From assembly GCA_036346275.1 (NCBI GenBank), contig CM070719.1, forward strand, positions 19,943,185 to 20,007,184: DNA of 64,000 bases. The letters run 5' to 3'. Of the stretch, positions 21,808 to 31,524 are shown in pieces. The DNA is from Otatea glauca (taxonomy: Eukaryota; Streptophyta; Magnoliopsida; Poales; Poaceae). The first letter of the stretch is position 1. Every line of letters begins with the position of its first letter. Position numbers and translations under genes: made by a program. Under the pieces are notes generated by a model. It was not told the origin of the DNA. It saw only the letters and a list, made by a program, of their open reading frames with translations, and ran no database searches.

Positions 21808-23040
21808 GGTGAATAAGTGTGAGTGGGAGCTGTGGATATATGCTGCGATTTTGCCTTTTATAGACTCGAAGGAGTGGTGTATGGACTAAGTGTTGGAAAG
21901 TAAGCTTACAGACAGATTGCAAAACAACACCGTAGTGTGTAGTCTAGTCGGATGAAAAGCGATCATGCAGACCACGCTGGCGCCGCTTCCAAAGAATGCC
22001 CGCCCCCTCCTCCCCCGCCCAGGCTACCGATTAAGAAATAGCGACCATGCCGTCGGAAAAAATTACGTGGTCGCCGATCACCGGAAAGCGAGGAAAAATT
22101 ACACGGTCGCGGTGGGGGGGGGCGCGAGTCCAGACACGTGGCGGCCCTCGGGAGCTTGGGCACGCTCGGGCCGCTTGAAATTGGTCGATCGCATGACACG
22201 CAGAGAAAATAGCCGAGCGACTTTGTAAAGACGCTTTAATATAGACCGTAATTATATTTGAAGTGAAAATAACTTATGTCGGACTAAAATAGAAGAAATA
22301 ATTTATATTTGTCCGATGAACACTTGTTAAATGTGATTGAAAAGAAATCTCAAAGACTGCATCGAAAAGTTGGTCCGGCGTACATGGTGTGCGCTCGGTA
22401 AGGATAATTCTCAAGACTGCATCGAAAATAGCGGTCCAAATGTACATGATGTACGCCGGTTGAAATTTACAACTTAGGATCTTTGAGCGCCTCAACCGTA
22501 AATAAGTACAATAAAAGAATAGGGGCCTAGATGCTCTCACATGGGTGATTTGGCATGTACCAATAATCGCCGTGAGATTCCCCGTCCCAATTCGCTGGCG
22601 TAGGGGGCTGTGGGGCGGGCGGCAGGCGAGAGCCGGCGCAGCGGCCGTGGGGCCCAGGGGGGGCGCGAGTCCAAACAAGTGGCGGCCGGGGAGCGTTGGC
22701 ACGTCGGGCGGTGTAAATTGGTCAATCGGCGAAATTTCGCCATTTCTACGAGATCTCGCCAATTCTCGCCAAATTCGCATTTCCGTAGAAAAACCGGATT
22801 CAAAATTTGATTTGAATTTCCGACGAGATTTGTCCGAATTACCGATTTCGCCAAATTTCGTTTTCGGGCATGAACGATATTTTATCCAAACCGAAATCCA
22901 AAACATCGGCTGCGCCTCTCGACGAAAAGTGTGCACCGCCTCTATAAGTAGGTCTTCGCATCAGCTCCGCTTGCACATATCCTCCTCCTCAACCCATTCA
23001 CATATCCTCATCCTCATCCCATTCCTTGCCTCCAAAGACC
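21808..23040. other. Divergent intergenic region with duplicated segments
   Basis: Lies between the starts of the acidic repeat gene (-) and the GRF gene (+). A 66-70 base block starting GGCGCGAGTCC and containing GTGGCGGCC, TTGGCACG and AAATTGGTC occurs at 22121-22190 and again at 22661-22726. AAGACTGCATCGAAAA occurs twice (about 22336 and 22412). The stretch 22730-22910 resembles the right end of the hAT-like element at 14480-14660 (GAGATCTCG, TCCGTAGAAAAA, GGATTTGAATTT). Confidence 0.65.
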
Positions 23041-23633
23041 ATGTCTCAAACGGCGAGCTCAGAAATCGGAGGGCCTGTGTGCTTGCCAACGCAAGGCAAG
23101 TCGATTGTCCTAATTGCCATGTGCAAGCTAATGTGTTCTACTCCAAAGACGAGGCAAATAACGGCCGGTTGTTCTACAAATGCCCTTTTTCTCCGTAGTT
23201 AGAAGTTCGTTTGCTCCTTTTTCCGGTTGGAGTTGTGTAGTTCCTCATGGAGATCTCATTTGTTTGCACGGCCTAAAAGCATGTTAACCTCATCACGTAG
23301 GCTGCAGGTGCCAATATTCCAGTGGCGGACACATTGCACACCTCGGTGGGCGTGCAACAACCACAAGACCACGCAGGATGCATCCTACTATGGAGAGGAT
23401 GGACCCTATTCTCGAGCGAGGTGAACATGCCGATGTTCAAGATGGACCGCCTTTTAGATAATGTGAAATGGTTGGAGAAGATTGTGTGCGTGGCTATCCT
23501 TGTTGTAATTGGTAGCTATTCTAGTGAAGTAGATTGTAAGTCAATTAGCTACCATCGCTCCGAGCTTCTTCAGCATAATTCACTACTCGTGGCATCTTTT
23601 CATGGTAATATAAGCCTTTCCAAGATCCCGTGA
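23041..23633 (+). pseudogene. GRF-type zinc finger protein gene fragment (MULE-2)
   Basis: ATG at 23041 gives MSQTASSEIGGPV. In a neighbouring frame come VDCPNCHVQANVFYSKDEAN and NGRLFYKCPF, and after an interval CQYFQWR (about 23308). Together these are the C-x2-C ... NGR.FY.CP ... C-x2-F-x-W pattern of GRF zinc fingers (PF06839 type). The C-terminal part reads LLDNVKWLEKIVCVAILVVIG, a hydrophobic tail of the kind seen in short plant GRF proteins. Frameshifts or an unrecognised intron interrupt it. GRF domains bind single-stranded DNA in known proteins such as APE2 and TOP3A; no function is shown here. Confidence 0.7.
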
Positions 23634-24297
23634 AATACCACGTGCAAAGGGAAATAGTCACTAATAGCTTACAAACAATCATTATATCTGCTTAAACGTA
23701 AACTTCAAATTATTTTATTTCTTACACACGACACAAACTCATGAAAACTCCATACAAGAGATTTCAACGACGTTGTCGATTAGGGTTTTGCTTAAGTACG
23801 ATTCAGATGCAAATCAAGTTTTAATTAAAATAATTATACATAATATGGTAGTATATACACTAAACTCTGATATTTTCTCTTTTACTTTTGCATTAGGGCG
23901 AGATATTTTTCTGATTGACGAAAAGGCTTACTCATTATAGTTTCAACTATCCATAACTGATTCAAAATGCTTTCAAATTTAAATATTTTTACTGAAAAAG
24001 AAGTACATATGGTTGCAAGATACTATGGTATTTATTTCAAGATTTAAGGATCAACAGAGAGTATACTTCATTCGCAACTCACATTTAGAGCCTACAATTC
24101 AAACTGCAATAAAAATATTTTTCTGCACGCAACATAAAACTTTTTATTTCAGATTCAAATTCATCATTTCAAAACTTAAATTTAGAAACTAATTTCACTT
24201 TATTTCGACCATCCTAGCAAAAGATATGAACATTTGAATGCGAAAGGGCAACACTCGTATTTCAAATCGACCATACAATAGTTAATTTACACGATGA
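23634..24297. other. AT-rich spacer between convergent GRF and PMD genes
   Basis: Low GC, no open frame of interest. It probably holds both 3' ends. Confidence 0.55.
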
Positions 24298-26860
24298 CTA
24301 GGTTAAAGTAATCGCATAGCTCACACGGCTATAAAAATCATCGCTGCCTCCTCGGCGTCGCCCACCTGTCTTGATCAAGTCCTCAGGGTGTACATCTCGG
24401 GGGCATGTGTTCGCCTCATCCATGACTGTGATGGCCCATGCCTCTCTGTCTTGGCGGACGTCAAATGCTCGTCTTGGGAAGGAAGCCCACTGGAATGTGT
24501 ATTGCCTTCCGCTCGCGTGGATCTGGTTGTACCACGACTTGCATCCTCCGTCCCTAGGGGAGCCGACGCAGACGTCGGCCGCCGCTGTGAGGTCCCGCCT
24601 CGTAGGGAGGAGGTCCATGTGGCCGCACACCAAGTAGCCCAAGAGTGAAGGTAGGGGCGGACATGAAGTCAAACTCAAATCTCGGCCTCGCTCCGATCCT
24701 GTGTGTGATCGACGTCCGTCCCAAGGAGTGCGATAAATGGGTACCTCGGTGATGCCGAAGGACCGAGTCCTTCGTCATGTTGTGCGAAGGCCTCACCGGT
24801 ACTTCAATGGGGGACGAACGACGTCGCGAGGAATGGCTCGGTGCATGGGGCGTGGATGCACGACGTCCGGCGTCGTCGCGATCAAGACCGGAGGGACGGT
24901 GGTGCATGACCGCCTTGCTCGTGAGCTACGAGGGATCTATGGGAGCATCTTCGTAGCTACGGGCGAAGGACGGAAGGTCCTCCAAGACGACGGATCGCCG
25001 AGAGAATCGGGACCCCGGGCGCGAGGTACCGCCTCATCCGATTTCTCGGTGACGAGGAGCTAGAAGCGCTGCAGCTTGGGCCGCAATTTGATCGCTTGGG
25101 TATATAGCTCCGATGCCTCCTGCGTCGCATGGCGGTAACGGGTATTAGAACTTAGGTAAATAAATTTACTAAGGCATTAGTACGGTTTTGGGAGTACCAA
25201 AATATGGACTTGTCGAGATCGGTCCTCCGGATAGTCCATGGCTGGTTCGTCGACCTCCTCACTCGAGAAAGTGGGGCGCGTGCGGGCCGGTACCATCTAA
25301 GGTAGTTGTCATATTCCTCGGGTCATATGGCCCGCAGGGATGGACAACCTCTGGCGCTGCTCCATCCATCGTGTAATGTGCGAAGCGTGGATGACGGTCC
25401 GATTCGATGCGGCCGACCGCCTTCGTGCTTCTCCTACAATTGCAAGGACGTAAGATTCTAAAATTTTCATATACAGGAAAATATTGAAAAAATTAAATGC
25501 ATACCCATGAGAGCTCCGGCCCCGCGATGTCGAAGCGGATCGGCGCCGCCACCACGAATCGCCTCGATCCGTTCGGCGAGTAGACCTCGACCACGCTCAT
25601 GTACAAGAGGAAGCACGTAGTCATCCACAGCCGTGGTCGGCCGTGCAACACGAAGAGATACGCCGCCGATCGCAAGCTCTTCGGCTCGTTGCACGGTCCA
25701 TGGATCCCAGGTGACATGATCTGCGGTCAGCAAGTCCACGTCGGCGACAACACGCGTGTAGCTCGCGTGGTCACCCGTCGGCGACCATCGTAGCCGGGCG
25801 TGCATCCAACGGTGCCCCATTGTAGGGCGAGTGGCCTCTGGCGTGTCATCATCTACGACAACAGGGTAGTACCTCAGACGCACCTCCGTGAGAGGCGGAA
25901 GGTACTCCCAACTCCACATCCGAAGGAGTTGCAGGCATCCAGTAATAGTGCCCCTGTAAGTCTGCCGTTGGCATGCATCGCACAAACCACGGTAGGTGTC
26001 CGCTAGGACCGCAGATCCCCAGCTGTAGGCTGGGATGTCATCAAGGTTGGCGGACAACTGCCTAGCAATCCACACGATGTGCGGGAAGATGACGTCTCCG
26101 GCAGTCGTCGTGAACATGACACCACCCAGCAAGTAGTAGAGGTACACTTCGTAGTGGCGCCCCACGGTAGCTTCGTCGGCATCAGGTGGGCATGGATTGT
26201 ATTCCTGTAATCCCTGTAGCCAAGTCATAGAGACACCATTTTCTTTACAGACGATGGGACACCGAACTCGCATGAACTCCGGATTAAGAGAGTCGATAAT
26301 ATCGTGCACATTACAAATATGAAATAACATTATATCATGTAATACCTCTCCGCGATGTAGTGCCGCCATTGTTGTCTGCCGGGCGAGGAAGAACCAACGG
26401 TCGCCCTCGATGGGCGGCCGGTTAGCATGGCCACGTCCTTCAAAGTGATGGACATCTCACCGAATGGTAGGTGAAAGGTGTGTGTCTCCGGTCGCCATCG
26501 GTCGACGAGACCAGTGAGAAGTGCACGATCAATGGCAGGCATAGGTGTGGTCAAGCCTCCTGCGAGCTGAGCTCCATCCATGAGGAGCGCAAACGGTAGT
26601 AGACCTGCACGAGCTAGTGGAATATGAAATCGATAGTCCAGCTTTTTTATCTTGTGCAGTGATCGGCTTGCGAGAGGGGGCAACTGAAACGTTAACGACA
26701 AAGTGGTTATGCGTCTTCAAAAACAGTGATGACAGGTAATATAGTAATGCGTCGGACCATAGTTCCTGCAGAAATTGCCCTCGCACGATGTGGGGCATCG
26801 ACTGACTCACGAAGAAGCTCTGGAACTGCAATGGCCGCCATCACGTGCTGCTCAAACAAA
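24298..26860 (-). pseudogene. Plant mobile domain (PMD) protein gene in MULE-2, partly intact
   Basis: Minus strand. Exon about 26683-26346 encodes RAGLLPFALLMDGAQLAGGL, then LLTGLVDRWRPETHTFHLP and GEMSITLKDVAMLTGRP, the hallmark start of the plant mobile domain, and ends WRHYIAER at a GTATTA donor. The next exon (about 26315-25500) stays open for roughly 270 residues with WLQGLQEYNPCP, HYEVYLYYLLGGVMFTTTAG, LDDIPAYSWGSAVLADTYRG and LRMWSWEYLPPLTEVR. Further exons continue with breaks (HYTMDGAAPEVVHPCGPYDP in frame pieces near 25390-25300). The end near 24298 lies in a Pro/Arg-rich tail. Host PMD proteins (MAIN, MAIL1) act in silencing. In the element it occupies the place mudrB has in MuDR. 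Confidence 0.85.
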
Positions 26861-26954
26861 TGGCTCAGAACAAACAAGTACATTTAGATACGTATATATA
26901 GACAAACTTGAAAATTTTAATGGCTAAAAACTAATCACCCTGCATGCAACCAAA

Positions 26955-27078
26955 TTCGCTGTATGAATAATATTCCTAAATATTAAAAACTAGCATATGT
27001 GAAGCTGTAATGAAGATCGGGAAACCTATACCAACTGGCAAAATCACCTTCCAAAGAGCGCACTGTGAAATAAGGACT
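26955..27078. repeat. Diverged third copy of a TIR segment
   Basis: ATTCCTAAATATTAAAAACTA followed by GTGAAG, AAGATCG, AAACCT, CAAAATCACCTTCC and GCGCACTGTGAAAT repeats, in the same orientation, the segment 27699-27800 of the right TIR. It lies just inside the nested palindrome. Confidence 0.8.
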
Positions 27079-27082
27079 ATGA

Positions 27083-27400
27083 AAAATTTATGGGAGTATC
27101 ATAAGATATGTAGGATAATACATAAAATTTATGAAAAATTTTAACATCATTTTTTATGTTTTAAAAATCAAAATCAGAAACAGAATAAAAATCAGTTCAC
27201 GCCGACCACTTGGAAGTGGTCCGCGTGAACGGAAGTATACTTGTAACCACTTCCAAGTGGTCCCATGTGAACCGATTTTTATTCTGCTTCGATTTTGATT
27301 TTTAAAACATAACAAATGATGTTAAAATTTTTCATAAATTTTATGTATTATCCTACATATCTTATGATACTCCCATAAATTTTTCATAGCATGAAAATGC
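27083..27400. repeat. Nested palindrome at the inner edge of the right TIR
   Basis: Same foldback as at 16575-17031 but shorter. TATGAAAAATTTATGGGAGT from 27083 is mirrored up to about 27390. The centre has GTTCACGCCGACCACTTGG and ACCACTTCCAAGTGGTCCC. Confidence 0.88.
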
Positions 27401-28224
27401 TTTCTCAATTTTTCCAAATTGAACTGAAAAACTTTGCTCAACGCAGACCGATTTTTAACATAAGACAAGTAGTCCGTGAAAACTTAGGTAAAAATGAACA
27501 TTTAAAACTTTGTTCTAAATGCAACTAGCATGATTTCAAGGTATGATTTTGAGTCATTTCCACTACACTTAGGATTAAATCAAGATCTCAATTATGGTGT
27601 AGCAATGAGTCCTCCTACCATTTGGGCATACTAGTTGTATGTGATACTAGTTGCACTAATATTCTACTTATCATAGTTGTATTATAACAATATCACAAGA
27701 ATATTCCTAAATATTAAAAACTAACTGTGTGAAGTCAGAACTAAGATCGTAAAACCTCGCCAACTTGCAAAATCACCTTCCGAACGCACTGTGAAATGGG
27801 AACCCGAATTAGTTAATTCATAGAATGAAGATAGCTCGTAATAAATTCCTACAAAATATTAACACCGATAATTCTGCCATTACTTATGCTATATTCGTTA
27901 TTTTATGTACGGGTAGTTATTCAAGCATGAAGATTTGTCCATAATACACTACATCGTCCATAATATACTATTACTCGTGAAGATTTGTAACTAACCTTCC
28001 AAAGTTGTACCAAAGATCAATAAAGCACGAGCAATGTACCAATAAATATTCCTAAAAATACCGCAAAATACAAATCCCAAATGAAGTACTTGAAAATTTT
28101 TAGACTTTACGAAAATTTTAACAAACTAAACACCGATTTAACTAATCTCCGTCTTCGCGCTCTCGGTTACGCTTTGCTCTCTACTACTATCTTGTGAATG
28201 CATTGCCGCTCTCTGCGTTCCTCC

Positions 28225-28232
28225 GATTTATA
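28225..28232 (-). promoter_or_regulatory. TATA box in right TIR, pointing inward
   Basis: TATAAATC on the minus strand in the mirror context of the left TIR. It is oriented toward the PMD gene about 1.4 kb away. Confidence 0.55.
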
Positions 28233-28609
28233 TCGAGAAAAAGTGCTAATGAGGGACATCGACTCGACTGTCTTTGCTTTCGGTGCTAGACGATGCATCC
28301 GGCCGCCAAAATACCAATAATCATGAGCCCCGCCAACCAATCGAGGCTAGCCCCGCTTTCACTAATTATACTTTTCACTAATCATTTTACTAATTGTACT
28401 TTTACCGATCATACTTTCTACTAATTATTTTACTAATTATAATTTTTACTAATCAAGATGTACTTTGCACTAATCATCCGCATGCACTTTTGCCTAATCA
28501 AGATGCATGCATGCATGGAATCTTGGCCTTCGAGACCAATCAAGATGCATGCATGTCACTTTGTGTCTAATCGGCAGGAATGCATGTGACTTTGTGCTAA
28601 TACTGCATG

Positions 28610-28780
28610 CTAGGCTTAACCGGATTTTGAAAAACCGGGTATGGGTTCCACCCCATACCCGGTTTTTGAAATTCCGGTATAAGGGTTTCATACCCGAATT
28701 TCAAAATCCGCATGGCTTAACCGGTTCTGGCGTCTCGGGTATGGTTAACGGATTTTCAGATTCCGGGTATGGTAGGGTTT
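28610..28780. repeat. Subterminal CCATACCCGG hairpin cluster (right)
   Basis: Alternating CCGGGTATGG and CCATACCCGG copies with AAAACCGG or AATTCCGG spacers; counterpart of 15210-15390, with several copies eroded. Confidence 0.88.
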
Positions 28781-28853
28781 TTCGTAAATACGCAAACATG
28801 TTGTATCATTCTCTAATTTCCGACAGTATTTTGTACTGTATTCAAAAATTTCC

Positions 28854-28863
28854 GTAGATGTAG
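28854..28863. repeat. Target site duplication of MULE-2, right copy
   Basis: GTAGATGTAG, identical to 15123-15132. Confidence 0.93.
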
Positions 28864-28902
28864 TGAGGGGCATGTCATACGCACTTTCTGTATTTTTATA
28901 CT

Positions 28903-29178
28903 CTCTCCATTGATAGATATAAGGCGTATTTTAACTTGGTATAAAGATTAAAATTATGGTAAAATTGAGGAAAATATGAGAGGAAATGATATACATATCC
29001 CTCTTAATTGTCTTGGAAGATGAGAGATGATACTTTGTGTAGGTGGTAATGAATAAATGCATACGGTTGAGATAGAATAAATAAAGGTATATGTGGATAG
29101 ACTCATTAAATCTACATACACGTCTTATATTTTTCAACAATACAATTCAAACTATATGTCTTATATTTATCAACAGAA
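28903..29178. mobile_element. Stowaway-like MITE
   Basis: The ends CTCTCTCCATTGATAGATAT and, reverse complemented, CTCCTTCTGTTGATAAATAT form inverted repeats. A TA precedes the left end. It is short and non-coding, with the CTC-rich start typical of Tc1/mariner MITEs of grasses. The right TA is not seen. Confidence 0.7.
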
Positions 29179-30469
29179 GGAGCAGTTTGTACGCCACTGT
29201 TGGCAGTGATGGTGAGCTGTCATGGACACGGCTCTTCCAATGATGGGGAGACACGCGAGGGGCATGCGGGCTCTCACCGTAGGAGCCCTGGCACGTGATG
29301 GCAGAAATGCGGATGTGAGATGTCTGCAATGATCGGGAAAGAAGAGCAAAAGGGGAGGCTTTTCTGGCCGAAGGCAATTGCGGGTAGGAGATGGAAGTTG
29401 AGCTCTCAGCTCATGCAGGAGGGACCATGTCCATCTTATGGGCCTTTGCTTTTCTTTGCTTCGTTTTCCTTCAGGTGCTGGATTCTTTTCCTTCTGCAAT
29501 GCAAACTTCTGATTAATGATGTGCCCTTGGGTTGTGGAGAGCATGGGTGTAGCTAGCCTTCCACAAACCCTACATCGCTTTCGTCTGGGGGCTTGTTTTG
29601 GAGTGACGGTATTCAATGGCCTTAGCGATAGATTGGCCCTTTTACGCACATCACCAGGTAAATCTGTCGAACCCAGGTCAAATCTTTGCATCTTTTGCTT
29701 TGCCTCAGCTATGCCTTAGGTCCTGAATTTAGCTGCATCAGCTAGTGCCCCTTTACTGGTCCCCTGTCAAGTACCTCAGGTGCTGGGTGCACTAACAAAG
29801 TGCTGTATGATGTGAAGCCTCCTTTTACTTGAAACTTTGGACCGCCACCGTGGAATCACAAACCGATGGTAGACAAATGCAATGTGGTTGCCTGAATTCA
29901 CTTGACCGAATTGTGTCGACCATTGGTACTAGGAGATGGTGCATCGCACGGACTGCATCTGGTGTGACGAGAAAGAGATGACGTCTTTTCCTGTATGAGC
30001 CAAGCCGGAATGGTTGCTTGTGAAATGCGTGCGTGTTCATCGCCGCCCTGACACGGAACGCGAGGTTGGCCGCTGATGAGTCGAAAATGGCAGCTTCCAT
30101 GAATGAGCTAGGCTCGGGTGAACCCGTTGTGCAAGATACGTCGTCGTCGGGCGCACTGCTAGAGGGGGTGGTGATGAAGACGACCATGATACCAATTGGT
30201 CACCTTTGTGTTGGGTCATCGAATCTCTGCAGTCGCAAGACTCGAAAGCAAGCAGATTTTCCTCGTAGGGTCCTTGAGTTCGTGACCTCGCTGTCAGTTT
30301 GTGTCTGCACACTGCAGGTCAGTGCCGTCTGGTAGGATCATCAGTGTAGCCCCTTGCATGAGTGCATGTGATTGTTGTGGGTAAATTGCGGGCCAGCGCA
30401 CGCCACTGAGGCACAACGCAGATGCTATAACCATCTCAGAAATCATAGCTTACCTAGGTCCTTATACCT
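29179..30469. other. Intergenic region, no gene recognised
   Basis: Moderate GC with open frames up to ~170 codons on both strands. None has a recognisable domain, and codon quality looks poor. A decayed gene or captured fragment cannot be excluded. Confidence 0.4.
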
Positions 30470-30888
30470 CTTTTTTTTAAAAAAAAATCTGGTTTTTCCA
30501 TACATACATTTACAAATTTAGTCATCTGTCTCACTGCGGATGATACAGTACACGACATCTATCCCCTACCGCATCCAGGTAATGCGGAAGGTCACCAGTG
30601 CCACGACAGAGTGAGGAACCGTGGGAGAAGGCGGTGCCGCGCCTGAAGAGCCTAGAGGAGCTGAGTCAATGCGCATGGAATCGCTACCATGCTTGGGTAG
30701 CGTGAAAGGAGCACTGCGACTGTAGACCATACGATGCTCCCACAGTCGGCCAAACACCAGGGGGTGCCATGACCTTCACACTAACTAAGCGTAGCAGGGA
30801 ATATATGTCAACTGCTGCAATGGGAGAGAGACTAAATTTACAAATACATGTGCAAGAATCTAGATTTGAATTTTTTTTTTGATATTTC
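30470..30888. mobile_element. Small TIR element (MULE-like, non-autonomous)
   Basis: The left end AAAAAAAATCTGG ... CATACATACATTTACAAATT and the right end TAAATTTACAAATACATGTG ... ATCTAGATTTGAATTTTTTT are inverted repeats of about 50 bases. The GC-rich interior has a CCGCATCCAGGTAATGCGG hairpin. No target duplication could be fixed because of flanking homopolymers. Confidence 0.6.
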
Positions 30889-31263
30889 GTCTCATTGTTC
30901 CATGACCATTCTTTGTGCCGTATGGGAAGTCGTTAACGAGTCCAGCTTACGTACAAGGTTCTCGGCACCATAGAGCTGAAGATATTTCCTCAAAAAAAGA
31001 TCAACTACGTATATGAACCTAACTAACCTAAGACGCAGTATAGATTGAGCATAGAAACATAGGGTAGTGGAAAAGTTATGTAAAAGAAGACAGGACACGT
31101 GACTATCATGGTAGGACTTCGGACTAGAAAATGCTGCAGTTGGGCTTTCGATATAATTTGGCATGTTATCATTATCTGAAACTCCCATATCTTTTTGCAT
31201 CAACATCAAATCTCAAATTTGCAGACACTGTCCTCAGAATCCATCAAGAATTTGAGCCTAGGT

Positions 31264-31524
31264 ACTCCTTCGGTCGTAAATACATTTCGTTTTGGATATA
31301 GGTGCAATTAAAATTTTAAAACTTTATCTATCAATATCTTTTTAAATATTTAAATTTGATACATGAAATCATATGTGTAGATTTCTCTCGAAAAGTACTT
31401 TTATAATACTATAATTATATTGGGTTTTATAAATATATTATAATAGCAATTAGTGGTCAAAGTTATGTTTTGGAGACCATGTCAATGTCTAAAACAATAT
31501 GTATTTGTGATCAAAGCGAATATA
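31264..31524. mobile_element. Stowaway-like MITE
   Basis: CTCCTTCGGTCGTAAATACA at the left is mirrored by GTATTTGTGATCAAAGCGAA at the right, followed by TA, with TA also before the left end. AT-rich and non-coding. Confidence 0.75.

Larger units (their letters stand above)
15133..28853. mobile_element. MULE-2: 13.7-kb Mutator-like element with very long TIRs and four genes
   Basis: The element starts GGAAATTTTTGAATACAGTA and ends with its reverse complement. It is bounded by a perfect 10-bp duplication. The terminal inverted repeats run inward about 1.5 kb and then into a nested palindrome, giving about 1.8-1.9 kb at each end, unusually long for a MULE. Order inside: MURA (+, 17590-19770), acidic repeat gene (-, 20501-21807), GRF zinc-finger gene (+, 23041-23633), PMD gene (-, 24298-26860). 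The outermost two genes point toward each other from the TIRs, which carry mirror-image TATA boxes. This matches the convergent plan of maize MuDR. Confidence 0.93.
27083..28853. repeat. MULE-2 right terminal inverted repeat
   Basis: Reverse complement of the left arm, including the TATA box, the TTAGTAAAA runs, the GCATGCATG block and the CCATACCCGG hairpins. The hairpin block is shorter than on the left. Confidence 0.92.

Noticed and set aside
29170..29691. 173-codon minus-strand frame as a host gene
   Set aside because: No recognised domain, competing frames of similar length on the other strand, and no splice or neighbour support. Kept only as unassigned intergenic DNA.
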